Part shown: piece after piece, positions 34,373 through 44,448 of the stretch
Position numbering within the stretch: position 1 is the first letter of the stretch
Layout of the letters: each line of letters opens with the position of its first letter
The notes under the pieces: generated by a model
The model's database searches: none
What the model was told of the DNA's origin: nothing
The model's input: only the letters and a program-made list of their open reading frames with translations
Translations under genes and position numbers: made by a program
Assembly (NCBI GenBank): GCA_965230335.1
Contig: CBDDKS010000006.1
Location: 868,001-932,000, forward strand
DNA length: 64,000 bases
Origin: CBDDKS01 sp965230335
Lineage (GTDB): Bacteria; Pseudomonadota; Gammaproteobacteria; Enterobacterales; Kangiellaceae
Reading direction: 5' to 3'

Positions 34373-35680
34373 TCAAGATTTTAATGATTCCTGATTTTCT
34401 TCAAGTAACGCTCTGGCAATCGTTCTCACTCCCAATGCCGTACCACCTGCCGATAAATAGGATGAATCGTTTTCTAACATAGCACCTGACAAATCAAAAT
34501 GTGCCCAGCGGCATCCTGTTACAAAGCGCGATAAAAAGCCTGCGGCTTTACTGGCACCACCAGGTCCTCCCCCTTTTACCGCAACACTATTCGCTGTATC
34601 TGCATAATATGATGGACAATAGGCAGCATGAAACGGTGATAAAGGTAATGGCCAGTGAGGTTCACTTTCACTTTCAGCATACTGCAATATACGTTCGCGC
34701 AATGCATCATCCATTGAAAATACAGCATTATAATCCAAGCCCAGTGCAGTTATAGAAGCGCCAGTCAGTGTTGCGGCATCAATCACCAGTTCGGCACCGG
34801 CTTCACAAGCCATGATCAACCCATCTGCTAAAACCAAACGACCTTCTGCATCGGTATTGACCACTTCTACACTCACACCATTTTTGTAATGTAATACATC
34901 ACCCAGCTTATAAGCACCACCGCTAATGAGATTTTCTGCACAGCATAAAATCAATTGTACCCGCTTATTCAGACCTCTCATAATAGCCAATGCCAAAGCA
35001 CCAGCGACAGTTGCAGCCCCGCCCATATCGGCTTTCATTGGTAGCATGCGCTCACTAACTTTTATACTGTATCCACCACTGTCAAAGGTGATACCTTTAC
35101 CAACCAGTGCAGCAAAAGGCGGTTTATCACCCCAGCCTTTTGGTGTGTAATCCAACACTAATAATGCCGGAGGTCTGTCGCTGCCCCGACCAACACCATG
35201 AATACCTATCCAGCCTTCTTCTAATAATTTATCGCCCTGAACAATAACACTGCTCACTTCATCAGGAGCCAATGCCGTAATAAATGCGGCTGATTCTTCT
35301 GCCAATGACACAGGAGAACAATCTTCTGGTGTTCGATTAATTTGTGTACGAGTCCAGTCATTGACTTCAATCAGTGCTGCCAGATCCTGATTCTCTTCTG
35401 ATGACATAGACTGCAATTCAACCTGGACAGCCTCACCAGCAGGGCGATAACTGGCTTGAACAAAAGCAAACTGTGCTTCTTTATCCCAAAAGTCACCTGA
35501 CAATTTAAACTGCTCAAATCCCATACCCAATAATCGACGAACACCTGCCTGAATCTGTTTGATACGCATAGATTCTTTAATATGAATTGTGACTGTCTCT
35601 TCTTTAAAGCTCAGTAGAGATTGTTCCGGCCACACACCCTCAGGCGGTTCATTCGATAATTTAACGACCAATTGAGACAT
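34373..35680 (-). CDS. pepB: Peptidase B (M17 leucyl aminopeptidase family)
   Basis: 435 aa. The signature NTDAEGRLVLADG is intact, as are the metal-binding GKGITFDSGGYSIK (Lys and Asp ligands) and MKADMGGAATV. The short N-terminal domain and length fit PepB rather than PepA (about 500 aa). Hydrolyses N-terminal residues of peptides in the cytoplasm. The start at 35680 has AGGAG nearby; a 44-residue upstream extension in frame lacks family similarity. Confidence 0.93.
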   Translation of the reverse strand: MSQLVVKLSNEPPEGVWPEQSLLSFKEETVTIHIKESMRIKQIQAGVRRLLGMGFEQFKLSGDFWDKEAQFAFVQASYRPAGEAVQVELQSMSSEENQDLAALIEVNDWTRTQINRTPEDCSPVSLAEESAAFITALAPDEVSSVIVQGDKLLEEGWIGIHGVGRGSDRPPALLVLDYTPKGWGDKPPFAALVGKGITFDSGGYSIKVSERMLPMKADMGGAATVAGALALAIMRGLNKRVQLILCCAENLISGGAYKLGDVLHYKNGVSVEVVNTDAEGRLVLADGLIMACEAGAELVIDAATLTGASITALGLDYNAVFSMDDALRERILQYAESESEPHWPLPLSPFHAAYCPSYYADTANSVAVKGGGPGGASKAAGFLSRFVTGCRWAHFDLSGAMLENDSSYLSAGGTALGVRTIARALLEENQESLKS

Positions 35681-35844
35681 GTCGAGCTCCTCGTAATATT
35701 GTTTATTTAAATGGATTGATACACAGATGTATTCTAACGCAGGCCCACTCACAAAAGACAGTTCCAAAATCAATAACCACTCACAACAAGTGCCCGCGCA
35801 GCGAATCAGCATATTTTGATAATGTGATTTAGCTAACCTCAGCC

Positions 35845-38800
35845 CTAATTACCCAGGATAAACCTCTCAAATCTGGATGCTAAGGATTTAATATCATACA
35901 AAATCAAATAATTGGCAGGAATTAACAATAATGTAATTATCGTGGCAAATAAAATACCAAATCCTAATGATACAGCCATGTGAACCAAAAATTGTCCTTG
36001 CGTGCTTTTTTCCAATAACAAAGGCATCATACCGATAAAAGTGGTTAATGAGGTTAATATCACTGGACGAAACCTTGCTACACCAGCTTGTAGTACCGCA
36101 TCATAAATAGCTACCCCTTCTTTACGACGCTGATTAATATAATCTACTAGTACTAATGAATCATTCACAACAACACCACTCAGTGCCAACAACCCCATCA
36201 ATGACAATATGGTCAAGTTCAATCCCATGACCATATGTCCTATGACTGCACCCACAAGACCAAAAGGTATCACTGACATAACAATAAAAGGTTGAACATA
36301 AGATTTAAATGGAATAGCCAACAAAACAAAAATCAAAAAAGCCAGTAACACACCACCAAAATATAATGATTCCTTAGCCTCTTTTTCATCTCTTGCATCA
36401 CCCTGAAAGCTAAATTGCACATTAGAATGTTGCTGAATCAACTGTTGCACATAGACACCCATTTCATCTCTTACACGACTTAAATTGCCATTTTTTTTAT
36501 CAAAATCAGCAGTCACATTGATGGTGCGATTTCTATCAACACGAGTAATCGTTGATGGACTTCTTCCAGGTTGAATATCGGCCACATCATAAAAAGGCAC
36601 TTCAACACCACCCTCACTACGAATAAGCATAGAATCAAAAATACCCAGGGATTTTCTATGGGCCAAGGGATAACGCAACATAATTCTGATTTCATCACGC
36701 CCTCTTTGAATACGTTGCACCTCTAATCCATGAATAGCCTGTCTTACTTGTCTTGCCAAATCGGATGATGTTAAGCCAATTAACGTTGCTTCAGGTTTTA
36801 AAACCAACAGCAATTCTTCTTTTCCATCATTTAACGAATCCTCAATATCAAATACCGCACTGTATTCAGACAGTTTACTTTTTATATCTTTTGTTAAACC
36901 TTCCAACTGTCGAATATCCCGTCCCATTAATTGAATATCAATCGGCTCCCCTCTACGACCAATTTCACCTCTAAAATGTAAACTTTCCACACCGGCTAAT
37001 GTACCGACTGATTTCCGCCATTCCTGAATCAACTCTTTTGTTGTCACTTCACTTTCTCTTTGCTCCGGTGGAATCACTTCAAAGTTCACTCGACCTGTCC
37101 GACCATCATCTGATCCCATGGTAGAAAAAATATTTTTTATAACACTTTTTCCTGATTCAGGCTCTTTATAACGATTTTGTAATTCCTGTGCTTTTGCAAT
37201 GACATAATTAACCGTAGACTCTGTTCTTTCAATCGGCGTTCCCACTGGCATAGTCACACGTGCACTCGCTATTTCACTTGGTACCCTGGGAAATCCTATA
37301 AATTTAATCCAGTGCGTATGCATGAGCATCACCAGCACAATGACTAATAGAGACACCATAAAAGAAAATGTGGTATACCGATAATACAATGCTTTATCTA
37401 AAAATGGGGCATAAACCTGTTTAATAAAAGTTTCCATACTTTGAGCAATACTTCTTTGTAAAGCAGTAAGCCCAGAAGTTTTCTTATTCGTATCAACATG
37501 AATATTTTTTAAATGTGCTGGTAAAATTAATTTGGATTCAATCAGTGAAAACAATAATACAGATATCACCACTGCGGGTAATGCCGAATACCATGTCAGC
37601 CTCCCTTCAGCCAAAATTAATGGCAAAAAAGCAGCCATGGTGGTTAACACACCAAAAGTTACTGGCACTGCAATTTCTTTGGTACCTTTCACTGCAGCAT
37701 GATAAGGTGCTTCTCCTTTTTGTAAATGACTATAAATATTCTCTCCTGTCACAATGGCATCATCAACAACAATACCCAAAACCAAAATAAAAGCAAAAAC
37801 ACTAATTAAATTAAGAGATACATCCAAAAAGGGCATTAAAATAAAAGCGCCCATAAAACTGATAGGCACACCCACACACACCCAAAAAGCAACGGCAGGC
37901 CGTAAAAACAATGCCAGTAAAATGCACACAAGAATGGCACTTTGTAAAGCACTATATTGCAGTGTTTGAAAGCGTGCCTTTATGGAATTACTTCTATCGC
38001 GCCAAATACCGATATTAATATTTTCTGGTAATGTTTGTTGTTTCTCATTAACATAGGCTTTCACTTTTTCTGCAATTTCAATAGCACTTTGTTTACCCAC
38101 ACGAAATACTTCTATTTCTACGGCATCCTGCCCATTAAAGCGCATGGAACGATGTATTTCTTCAAACCCATCACGAATTTCAGCAATATCACCTAATAAA
38201 ACCTGTTCACCACTACGTGTAGTTATCACAGGAATTTTTGCATAATCACTTGCAACATAAGCCTGCCCTCGACTTCGTAAAAAAATTTCACCACCAGAAG
38301 TACGTACACTACCTGCTGACAAATCAAATGAACTTTCTCTTAATCGATTCGCCACCTCCGCTAAAGTCAAATGATATTCTCTTAACTTGGCTTCTGATAC
38401 TTCAATCGACATTTCATATCTTTTTACAAAGTCTAAAGTCACTTTGGTAATGCCAGGCATATTGGCAATATTCTCTCGAATATTTTCACCAATTTGACGT
38501 AATATTTTTTCATCTTCTTTTCCATAAACCACAACACTAATCACATCTCTTTGCCATCTTGAAAAATCAACGACTGGACGTTCCGCATCCTCTGGAAATC
38601 CATTAATGGCATCTACTCTTACTTTAATATCGGCCATTAATTCTCGAATATCAACACCATCAACGCCTTCTATTCTTACATTGGCACGACCTTCCCGGGA
38701 ACGTGATACAATGCGCTTAATACCATTTAAATCCTGTACAGCTTCTTCTATGCGAATACTAATCCCTTCTTCAATTTCTCTGGGTGATGCACCTGGCAAA

Positions 38801-38946
38801 CTCACATTAACACTGACGGTATCCACTTCTGAAGTAGGGAAAAGTTCTATGGGGATTTCTTGTGTTAGCATATAAGCGCCCACAAGAAAAATAGCCATCA
38901 TTAATAAATTTGCCGCAACATCATTACGTGCAAACCAGGCAATCAT
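35845..38946 (-). CDS. RND efflux transporter, inner-membrane pump
   Basis: 1033 aa. N-terminus MIAWFARNDVAANLLMMAIF (first helix), two large periplasmic loops and 12 membrane helices. The proton relay appears in LGIVVDDAIVTGENI (TM4) and LSGVVVNDSLVLVDYIN (second repeat). The sequence belongs to the AcrB-like group with simple NVAANLLM-type N-termini often found in marine gammaproteobacteria. The membrane fusion partner is encoded upstream with a four-base overlap. No outer-membrane channel gene is adjacent; a TolC-type protein elsewhere is presumably used. Substrate unknown. Confidence 0.93.
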   Translation of the reverse strand: MIAWFARNDVAANLLMMAIFLVGAYMLTQEIPIELFPTSEVDTVSVNVSLPGASPREIEEGISIRIEEAVQDLNGIKRIVSRSREGRANVRIEGVDGVDIRELMADIKVRVDAINGFPEDAERPVVDFSRWQRDVISVVVYGKEDEKILRQIGENIRENIANMPGITKVTLDFVKRYEMSIEVSEAKLREYHLTLAEVANRLRESSFDLSAGSVRTSGGEIFLRSRGQAYVASDYAKIPVITTRSGEQVLLGDIAEIRDGFEEIHRSMRFNGQDAVEIEVFRVGKQSAIEIAEKVKAYVNEKQQTLPENINIGIWRDRSNSIKARFQTLQYSALQSAILVCILLALFLRPAVAFWVCVGVPISFMGAFILMPFLDVSLNLISVFAFILVLGIVVDDAIVTGENIYSHLQKGEAPYHAAVKGTKEIAVPVTFGVLTTMAAFLPLILAEGRLTWYSALPAVVISVLLFSLIESKLILPAHLKNIHVDTNKKTSGLTALQRSIAQSMETFIKQVYAPFLDKALYYRYTTFSFMVSLLVIVLVMLMHTHWIKFIGFPRVPSEIASARVTMPVGTPIERTESTVNYVIAKAQELQNRYKEPESGKSVIKNIFSTMGSDDGRTGRVNFEVIPPEQRESEVTTKELIQEWRKSVGTLAGVESLHFRGEIGRRGEPIDIQLMGRDIRQLEGLTKDIKSKLSEYSAVFDIEDSLNDGKEELLLVLKPEATLIGLTSSDLARQVRQAIHGLEVQRIQRGRDEIRIMLRYPLAHRKSLGIFDSMLIRSEGGVEVPFYDVADIQPGRSPSTITRVDRNRTINVTADFDKKNGNLSRVRDEMGVYVQQLIQQHSNVQFSFQGDARDEKEAKESLYFGGVLLAFLIFVLLAIPFKSYVQPFIVMSVIPFGLVGAVIGHMVMGLNLTILSLMGLLALSGVVVNDSLVLVDYINQRRKEGVAIYDAVLQAGVARFRPVILTSLTTFIGMMPLLLEKSTQGQFLVHMAVSLGFGILFATIITLLLIPANYLILYDIKSLASRFERFILGN

Positions 38947-40199
38947 TGTATTTTTGTTCCAGGGGTAGACGACTGATTGTCTTTCTTTGACAGAAACGTC
39001 TTATCTTTTTTTATATCATCCAAAGGCTGTATCAATGTACCTGATGCAATATTCTGTATTGGTGTTAAAGAAAATACTTCACCTTCCTGCAAACCTTCTT
39101 TCACAATAATATGTTCACTATCTGACCAAATCGGCACTAATACACGTTTGTTCAACCTTGATTCATGAAGAATGGCCAGCTCATTATTTTGATTAATGGC
39201 TTGCCGAGGTATTTTAAAAATATTATTCAATTTTTTCCCATAAATACTTGCTTGCACAAATTGTCCAATTTTTAATTGAGGTTTATTATCCATAACCGAA
39301 GTTTCTTCTTTTTTAATTTGTGCTATCACATAAAGTTGTCGGGATTCAGAATCAATCTGAGCTTCAGTACGTACAATATGTCCGTACCATTGATAATTTT
39401 GTAAACCTATTTGGGATGAAAAAACAACGTGAGGACTTTCATGACGCCGATTGTCTTGTTGTTGAGCATCTTGTTGGTGAGCATCAGGTAATTGTAAATA
39501 CTCTCGATCACGTGATTTAATAGGCAAACGAACCTCCATAATATCTGTGGCATAAATATCAGCTACAACCATTGATGCATTGACGACTTGTCCTAAATCA
39601 ACCTGTTGAGTAATCACCTGACCATCATAAGGTGCCCTGACCTGTGTTCTTTCCAAATTCAATTGTGCTGCCATTAAACGTGCTTTTGATGCTTTTAAAT
39701 GAGCTAAAGCAGCTGCAACCTGAGGTTGACGTAAAGCCAATGCACGTCCCATTTTTGAACCAGGCTTGGCATTCCAGTCTCTTTTAGCAATTTCTGCCTG
39801 GGCTTTTTCCTGTTGCACTGCCACTTCAGATTCTGCAACTGCTGCTTGAGCAATAGACAGCTCTACTTCATAATCCCTGGCGTCGATTTTTAATAGCACA
39901 TCGCCCTTTTTAAAAAAAGCACCTGTCCTTAACTTTTCTGACACCTCTACCACACGTCCAGAAACCTCTGTTACCAAGTTCGTCTGTATTTTAGGCTGTA
40001 CAACACCATATGAAGAAATGATAACCTGATAATGACTTTTTTTTACTTTTACAGTCTCAACAGCCAGTGAATAAGGTGGATTAAAATTGACACGCTTGGT
40101 CTTGCTTTTTGGAAGAATGAAGAAAAAGATGACTATAACTGCCGCTATAAAAATAACAACAAAGGGAAAGACCCATCTGCGATTATGTGCTATGGCCAC
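38943..40199 (-). CDS. RND efflux membrane fusion protein
   Basis: 418 aa. One N-terminal membrane anchor (residues 9-29), lipoyl halves flanking a coiled-coil hairpin (YGVVQPKIQTNLVTEVSGRV ... LERTQVRAPYDGQVI), then beta-barrel and membrane-proximal domains. A His/Gln-rich insert (AHQQDAQQQDNRRHE) lies in the barrel domain. The start codon is GTG; GAGGTTA 12 bases upstream could be its ribosome binding site. Operon with the pump. Confidence 0.92.
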   Translation of the reverse strand: MAIAHNRRWVFPFVVIFIAAVIVIFFFILPKSKTKRVNFNPPYSLAVETVKVKKSHYQVIISSYGVVQPKIQTNLVTEVSGRVVEVSEKLRTGAFFKKGDVLLKIDARDYEVELSIAQAAVAESEVAVQQEKAQAEIAKRDWNAKPGSKMGRALALRQPQVAAALAHLKASKARLMAAQLNLERTQVRAPYDGQVITQQVDLGQVVNASMVVADIYATDIMEVRLPIKSRDREYLQLPDAHQQDAQQQDNRRHESPHVVFSSQIGLQNYQWYGHIVRTEAQIDSESRQLYVIAQIKKEETSVMDNKPQLKIGQFVQASIYGKKLNNIFKIPRQAINQNNELAILHESRLNKRVLVPIWSDSEHIIVKEGLQEGEVFSLTPIQNIASGTLIQPLDDIKKDKTFLSKKDNQSSTPGTKIQ

Positions 40200-40429
40200 G
40201 AATTATGTAACCTCAGAATATAATACACAATTAAGCAAACAAGAAGCCCTCATTAATTGATATAAGACACGTAATCGACATAAGGCATGTCGCCCTTTTG
40301 ATTTATGAAGAATAACACATCTTGGAGTTGCTGCTCTTTTAAACATAAGAGGCTATTTTACATAACCTTGCTGTAAACTCAGGTATAGATTTGTAACAAA
40401 AAATAAATGCTCTCTAAAAAGTATTGACT

Positions 40430-41191
40430 CTAGGGTCCGCTCTCTAGGAAATCCTCAGCATTTGCCTCCCAAACCTGTGAGACAGCAAGCCCATAATCGA
40501 CAATGAACTGATCCAGTTGATTCATATTTTCCTCACACGTTTCCTTTTGAGACATCTGGATTAATTGAAGATAAAACTGAAAAGACAATTGTCTCATTTC
40601 TTTCTTTTCATAAAGAAATAATAAAACTCTTGAAAAAAATGGCAAATAGCTGTTCAAAATTAATGTATAGACAGAATGATGCGCCATTAAACAGGTTGCT
40701 TTATGATGCCATAACCAGTCAAAATCAGCATAGGCTTCTGCTGAATCTTCCAATCCCTGAGCTAATTCCAAGTTACTTTGAAATAAATCAGGATGTTGCT
40801 TTAGAGCCACAGGAATATATTGTCGGCTTAATAGAGTACGCACTTCTATCAATTGCTTTGCCCAAGTTACAGATTGAGAGACATCCAAAGTCGTCATTGT
40901 GTTTAAAATGGTCAACCCTGAAGACTGCCAGATATTATTGACCCGAGTCGGCTTACCATGTTGAATGGTTAACCATCCATCTCTTGCCAATCTTTGCAAT
41001 ACTTCTCTTAACGTTGTTCGAGTGACGCCAATTAAATCGGATAATTCACGCTCTGCAGGTAAAGCACTTCCTACTGCAAATCTTCCTCGCCATATTGACT
41101 CAACGATATATTGTTCAGCAAATGCTGCCGGACTCTTCGCTTTAATTGGCGAAGACATATGATAAGTCACTTTATTTGAATTTTCTGACAT
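40430..41191 (-). CDS. fadR: Fatty acid metabolism regulator FadR
   Basis: 253 aa. The GntR winged-helix domain LPAERELSDLIGVTRTTLRE and QRLARDGWLTIQHGKPTRVN is nearly identical to E. coli FadR; the acyl-CoA-binding C-terminal domain is more divergent. FadR represses beta-oxidation and activates unsaturated fatty acid synthesis in gammaproteobacteria. It lies divergent to nhaB, as in enterobacteria and vibrios. An internal start 11 codons later (MSSPIKAKSPAAFAEQY) would match E. coli length better; neither has a clear ribosome binding site. Confidence 0.95.
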   Translation of the reverse strand: MSENSNKVTYHMSSPIKAKSPAAFAEQYIVESIWRGRFAVGSALPAERELSDLIGVTRTTLREVLQRLARDGWLTIQHGKPTRVNNIWQSSGLTILNTMTTLDVSQSVTWAKQLIEVRTLLSRQYIPVALKQHPDLFQSNLELAQGLEDSAEAYADFDWLWHHKATCLMAHHSVYTLILNSYLPFFSRVLLFLYEKKEMRQLSFQFYLQLIQMSQKETCEENMNQLDQFIVDYGLAVSQVWEANAEDFLESGP

Positions 41192-41442
41192 TGAGATAAT
41201 CGTTTTGTTACATTACTTTTATTTCATTAAGCTATCCGATGTTTCCTCACCATACTGCAATATTTCAATGAAAAAACAACGCCTCTTATGACATAGCATA
41301 GCCGCTCACTCTCAGTTTTAAAAATTTTTTATCAACTCAATGCCATCAACTAGGAAAAATGATTAATTAAAGCTAAAATTCTTCTTATAATTTAAATTAA
41401 ATTAAATGTTCCTACTTAAGGCAATGCTTTTAAGGAAACAAA

Positions 41443-43095
41443 ATGACTAAACCACTTCATGTCTCTTTCTTTGATAACTTTCTTGGAAATGCACCCGATT
41501 GGTATAAATACACTATTATCTCGTTTTTATTTATTAATCCAATTATTCTTTTCTCATTAGGAGATTCAGGTCCCACCATCGCAGGTTGGGCTTTAATTCT
41601 CCAATTTATTTTTACTTTAGCCATGGCACTCAAATGCTATCCTCTTCAGCCAGGTGGATTGCTCGCATTAGAAGCGCTCTTTATAGGACTTACCAGCCCT
41701 GAAACTGTTTTTCATGAAGTTGAATCCAATTTAAAAGTTATTTTACTTTTGGTCTTTATGGTTGCTGGTATTTATTTTATGAAGGACTTACTACTCTACG
41801 TATTTACAAAAATTTTATTAGGTGTGCGATCTAAACTCATATTGTCTCTTTTGTTTAGCTTTGTTGCTGCCATACTTTCAGCTTTTCTGGACGCACTAAC
41901 AGTTACCGCTGTTATTATCTCAGTAGGTGTTGGTTTTTATGGCATCTATCATAAGGTTGCTTCTGGCAAAAAATTTCACCATTCTCATGATCATGGCTCT
42001 GATCATGAAGTGCATGAATACAATAGAGCTGATTTGGAACAATTTCGCTCCTTTTTACGCAGTCTATTAATGCATGCGGCCATAGGTACTGCGTTAGGTG
42101 GTGTTTGTACGATTGTGGGTGAGCCACAGAATCTTTTAATTGCCGATAGAGCCAGTTGGCAGTTTATCGAATTTTTTATACGAATGTCTCCAATCACCAT
42201 ACCTGTTTTTGTCGTTGGTTTACTAACCTGTATTCTTTTGGAAATGACGGGATGGTTTGGTTATGGCACCAAACTGCCAGATGGTGTTCGTGGCGTGTTG
42301 GAAGATTTTAATGAAGAAGAATCCAAAAAGCGAACAACACAGGATGTTGCCGCGTTAATTGTCCAGGCCATTATGGCCATATGGCTTATTATCGCCTTAG
42401 GCGCACACCTTGCTGAGGTTGGATTAATTGGTTTATCCGTTATTGTAGTAACAACCGCTTTTACCGGTGTCATCGAAGAACATAGTATTGGTAAAGCCTT
42501 TGAAGAAGCATTGCCTTTTACTGCATTATTGACAGTATTTTTTGCCATAGTCGCTGTTATTGCTGACAATAATTTATTCACTCCTATTATTAACTCTGCA
42601 TTAGAGATGGAAGGTACTATGCAGGTCGCTACTTTTTATTTGGCCAATGGCTTCCTTTCTATGGTCAGTGATAATGTTTTCGTTGCAACTGTGTATATCA
42701 ACGAAGTAGCTAAAGCTGCTATCAATGGGGTAATTTCTCGGGATACCTTTGATATGCTCGCTGTAGCCATTAATACAGGAACGAATATTCCCAGTATCGC
42801 AACACCTAATGGTCAAGCAGCCTTCCTATTTTTGTTAACTTCGGCAATAGCCCCTCTGATTCGCTTATCTTATGGACGTATGGTCATTATGGCTTTACCT
42901 TATACCATAACCATGAGTATCACTGGCTTATTGGCAGTCATTTATTTTTTAGAGCCTGCTACCGAAGACTTTTATGAAAAAGAAATGATTCATCATCATA
43001 AGATGGAACAACTCTGCTATTCCATGAAAGGCTCCTGGGAAAATAACACCTGTACACTTAAGTCCAAAAATCATGGTTCATCTGGACATCACTAA
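41443..43095 (+). CDS. nhaB: Na+/H+ antiporter NhaB
   Basis: 550 aa, longer than the roughly 513 of E. coli. About 12 membrane helices. Family landmarks: NFLGNAPDWYKYTIISFL, FLDALTVTAVIISVGVGFYG, GTALGGVCTIVGEPQNLLIA and NTGTNIPSIATPNGQAAFLF. AAGGAAAC precedes the start. Two His-rich stretches are unusual: a loop HHSHDHGSDHEVHE near residue 185 and a C-terminal tail with HHHK, two Cys and a final GHH. It exports Na+ at high external sodium, consistent with a saline habitat. Confidence 0.95.
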   Translation: MTKPLHVSFFDNFLGNAPDWYKYTIISFLFINPIILFSLGDSGPTIAGWALILQFIFTLAMALKCYPLQPGGLLALEALFIGLTSPETVFHEVESNLKVILLLVFMVAGIYFMKDLLLYVFTKILLGVRSKLILSLLFSFVAAILSAFLDALTVTAVIISVGVGFYGIYHKVASGKKFHHSHDHGSDHEVHEYNRADLEQFRSFLRSLLMHAAIGTALGGVCTIVGEPQNLLIADRASWQFIEFFIRMSPITIPVFVVGLLTCILLEMTGWFGYGTKLPDGVRGVLEDFNEEESKKRTTQDVAALIVQAIMAIWLIIALGAHLAEVGLIGLSVIVVTTAFTGVIEEHSIGKAFEEALPFTALLTVFFAIVAVIADNNLFTPIINSALEMEGTMQVATFYLANGFLSMVSDNVFVATVYINEVAKAAINGVISRDTFDMLAVAINTGTNIPSIATPNGQAAFLFLLTSAIAPLIRLSYGRMVIMALPYTITMSITGLLAVIYFLEPATEDFYEKEMIHHHKMEQLCYSMKGSWENNTCTLKSKNHGSSGHH

Positions 43096-43142
43096 GTCCG
43101 TTCTATTTTGTGGATGTATTCTAGAGGCTGTTTAACCTGACA

Positions 43143-43179
43143 TGTCAAACCACTTGAAAGCTATTCAAGTGGTTTGACA
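43143..43179. terminator. 16-bp hairpin shared by the nhaB and fur 3' ends
   Basis: TGTCAAACCACTTGAA pairs perfectly with TTCAAGTGGTTTGACA around a 5-base loop. The loop contains the fur stop codon and the right arm encodes its last five residues. No T-run follows on either side, so it may be a bidirectional terminator of unusual form or a stabilising 3' hairpin. Confidence 0.55.
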
Positions 43180-43562
43180 TACAAAACCAAACTATGATCA
43201 ACCAGTTGATAACCTTTTTCTTCAGCAATTATTTTTTGTAGCTTCTCTATTTCATCATTTACAAATTCTATCACCTTGCCGGTTTTTACACAGACCATAT
43301 GATCGTGGTGTTCTCCCTTCTCAAGTTCAAAAACAGAGTGACCGCCTTCAAAGTTATGACGAGTCACAAGGCCTGCTTGTTCAAACTGTGTTAATACACG
43401 GTATACCGTTGCTAAACCTACTTCATCTTGAGCTTCCATTAGTGCTTTATACACATCCTCTGCACTCATATGGCGTTGTTCATTATCTTCAAGAATTTGT
43501 AAAATTTTAACTCTGGGTAGTGTTACTTTTAACCCAGCTTGTTTAAGTTGTTGATTTTCCAA
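43161..43562 (-). CDS. fur: Ferric uptake regulator Fur
   Basis: 133 aa. Winged-helix part LKVTLPRVKILQILED and EVGLATVYRVLTQFEQAGLV; metal site GEHHDHMVCVKTGKVIEF. Like Pseudomonas Fur, it has only one Cys in this region, so the CxxC structural zinc site of E. coli is missing. The start codon is TTG at 43560-43562 with a strong GGAGG just upstream. It lies divergent to bamE, a common gammaproteobacterial arrangement. A Fur-box-like site precedes the iron importer at 49858. Confidence 0.96.
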   Translation of the reverse strand: MENQQLKQAGLKVTLPRVKILQILEDNEQRHMSAEDVYKALMEAQDEVGLATVYRVLTQFEQAGLVTRHNFEGGHSVFELEKGEHHDHMVCVKTGKVIEFVNDEIEKLQKIIAEEKGYQLVDHSLVLYVKPLE

Positions 43563-43746
43563 GATTTCCTCCAGTTTTATTTAAGAAAGCTCAATATTTC
43601 TGACAACAGTTGTTTATTCGAACAATATGAATCTATCTATCAAGCGACTAAATCATTGGGTTACAAGTATAAACCTATCATTTGGGATATAATACGCTGT
43701 TATTATGTCAAAACCAAAACTTAAATACACAAAAACGAGTTAAAAC

Positions 43747-44133
43747 ATGCCATCTTTCCATCTCATTACTTTTATCCTGTTTTCATTATTTTGTTATTCT
43801 GCCTGTACCCCCTATAAGATGTCTATCTCCCAGGGAAATATCGTAGAACAAAAAGATATTGATAAATTAAAGCCCGGAATGACAAAAGCACAAATTCGTT
43901 TTGTATTAGGACAACCAATTATTAAAGATTCTTTTAATTCAGATACCTGGTATTACATTGGTACCTTCTTAAATGGGATAAGCAGAAAATATGATAAACA
44001 AGAATTAATTGCTAACTTTAAAAACAATCGACTCATATCCCTTGAAGGCAGCTTTAAATTACCCCCTGCATTTTTAGATAAATCCAAAAAACATCCAGAA
44101 AACACCAACGATAAACAAAATGCTAATCAATAA
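43747..44133 (+). CDS. bamE: Outer membrane assembly lipoprotein BamE
   Basis: 128 aa. Lipoprotein signal LFCYSAC with the Cys at about residue 20, then YKMSISQGNIVEQKDIDKLK and the family motif PGMTKAQIRFVLGQPIIKDSF with DTWYYIG. BamE is an accessory of the Bam complex that inserts outer-membrane proteins. A TATAAT at 43688-43693 lies upstream, with no good -35. Confidence 0.94.
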   Translation: MPSFHLITFILFSLFCYSACTPYKMSISQGNIVEQKDIDKLKPGMTKAQIRFVLGQPIIKDSFNSDTWYYIGTFLNGISRKYDKQELIANFKNNRLISLEGSFKLPPAFLDKSKKHPENTNDKQNANQ

Positions 44134-44142
44134 TCAATATAT

Positions 44143-44448
44143 CTATCGACGACTTTTCTCACCTGAGGTTGATTCTTTAGACTCACCAGCACAGCACTGC
44201 TTCACAGCATCATTCTGCTTGAATGATTTAACCAGTTGATCTTCCATATTCTCAGGCATTTTTTGATCTTGATTCAACCAGGATTTCAGTGTTTTTACGG
44301 TCAATGTCATTTTCTGGGAATAGATATGGCATTTTTTACACATCATGCAATGTATTTTTAAGCTAATCTTCTCCCAACGAGTTAACGTGCCATCACATAA
44401 GCGGCTACACATTTCAACGGCTTCTTTACACTTAAGTAATTTTAACAC
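44143..44448 (-). CDS. Putative zinc-finger anti-sigma factor
   Basis: 101 aa, small and Cys-rich: MLKLLKCKEAVEMCSRLCDG, followed by HCMMCKKC, the zinc-associated anti-sigma HxxxCxxC pattern. It overlaps the upstream ECF sigma gene by seven bases, uses GTG with AAGG before it, and is probably translationally coupled. No transmembrane helix is seen, so it would be a soluble regulator that binds the sigma factor. Confidence 0.8.
   Translation of the reverse strand: MLKLLKCKEAVEMCSRLCDGTLTRWEKISLKIHCMMCKKCHIYSQKMTLTVKTLKSWLNQDQKMPENMEDQLVKSFKQNDAVKQCCAGESKESTSGEKSRR

Noticed and set aside
35834..35843. TAACCTCAGC after the RND pump gene, resembling the repeat ends
   Set aside because: Only 10 bases match and the rest diverges; no second end.
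40208..40216. TAACCTCAG upstream of the RND fusion protein
   Set aside because: On the minus strand its GAGGTTA is better explained as the ribosome binding site for the GTG start.
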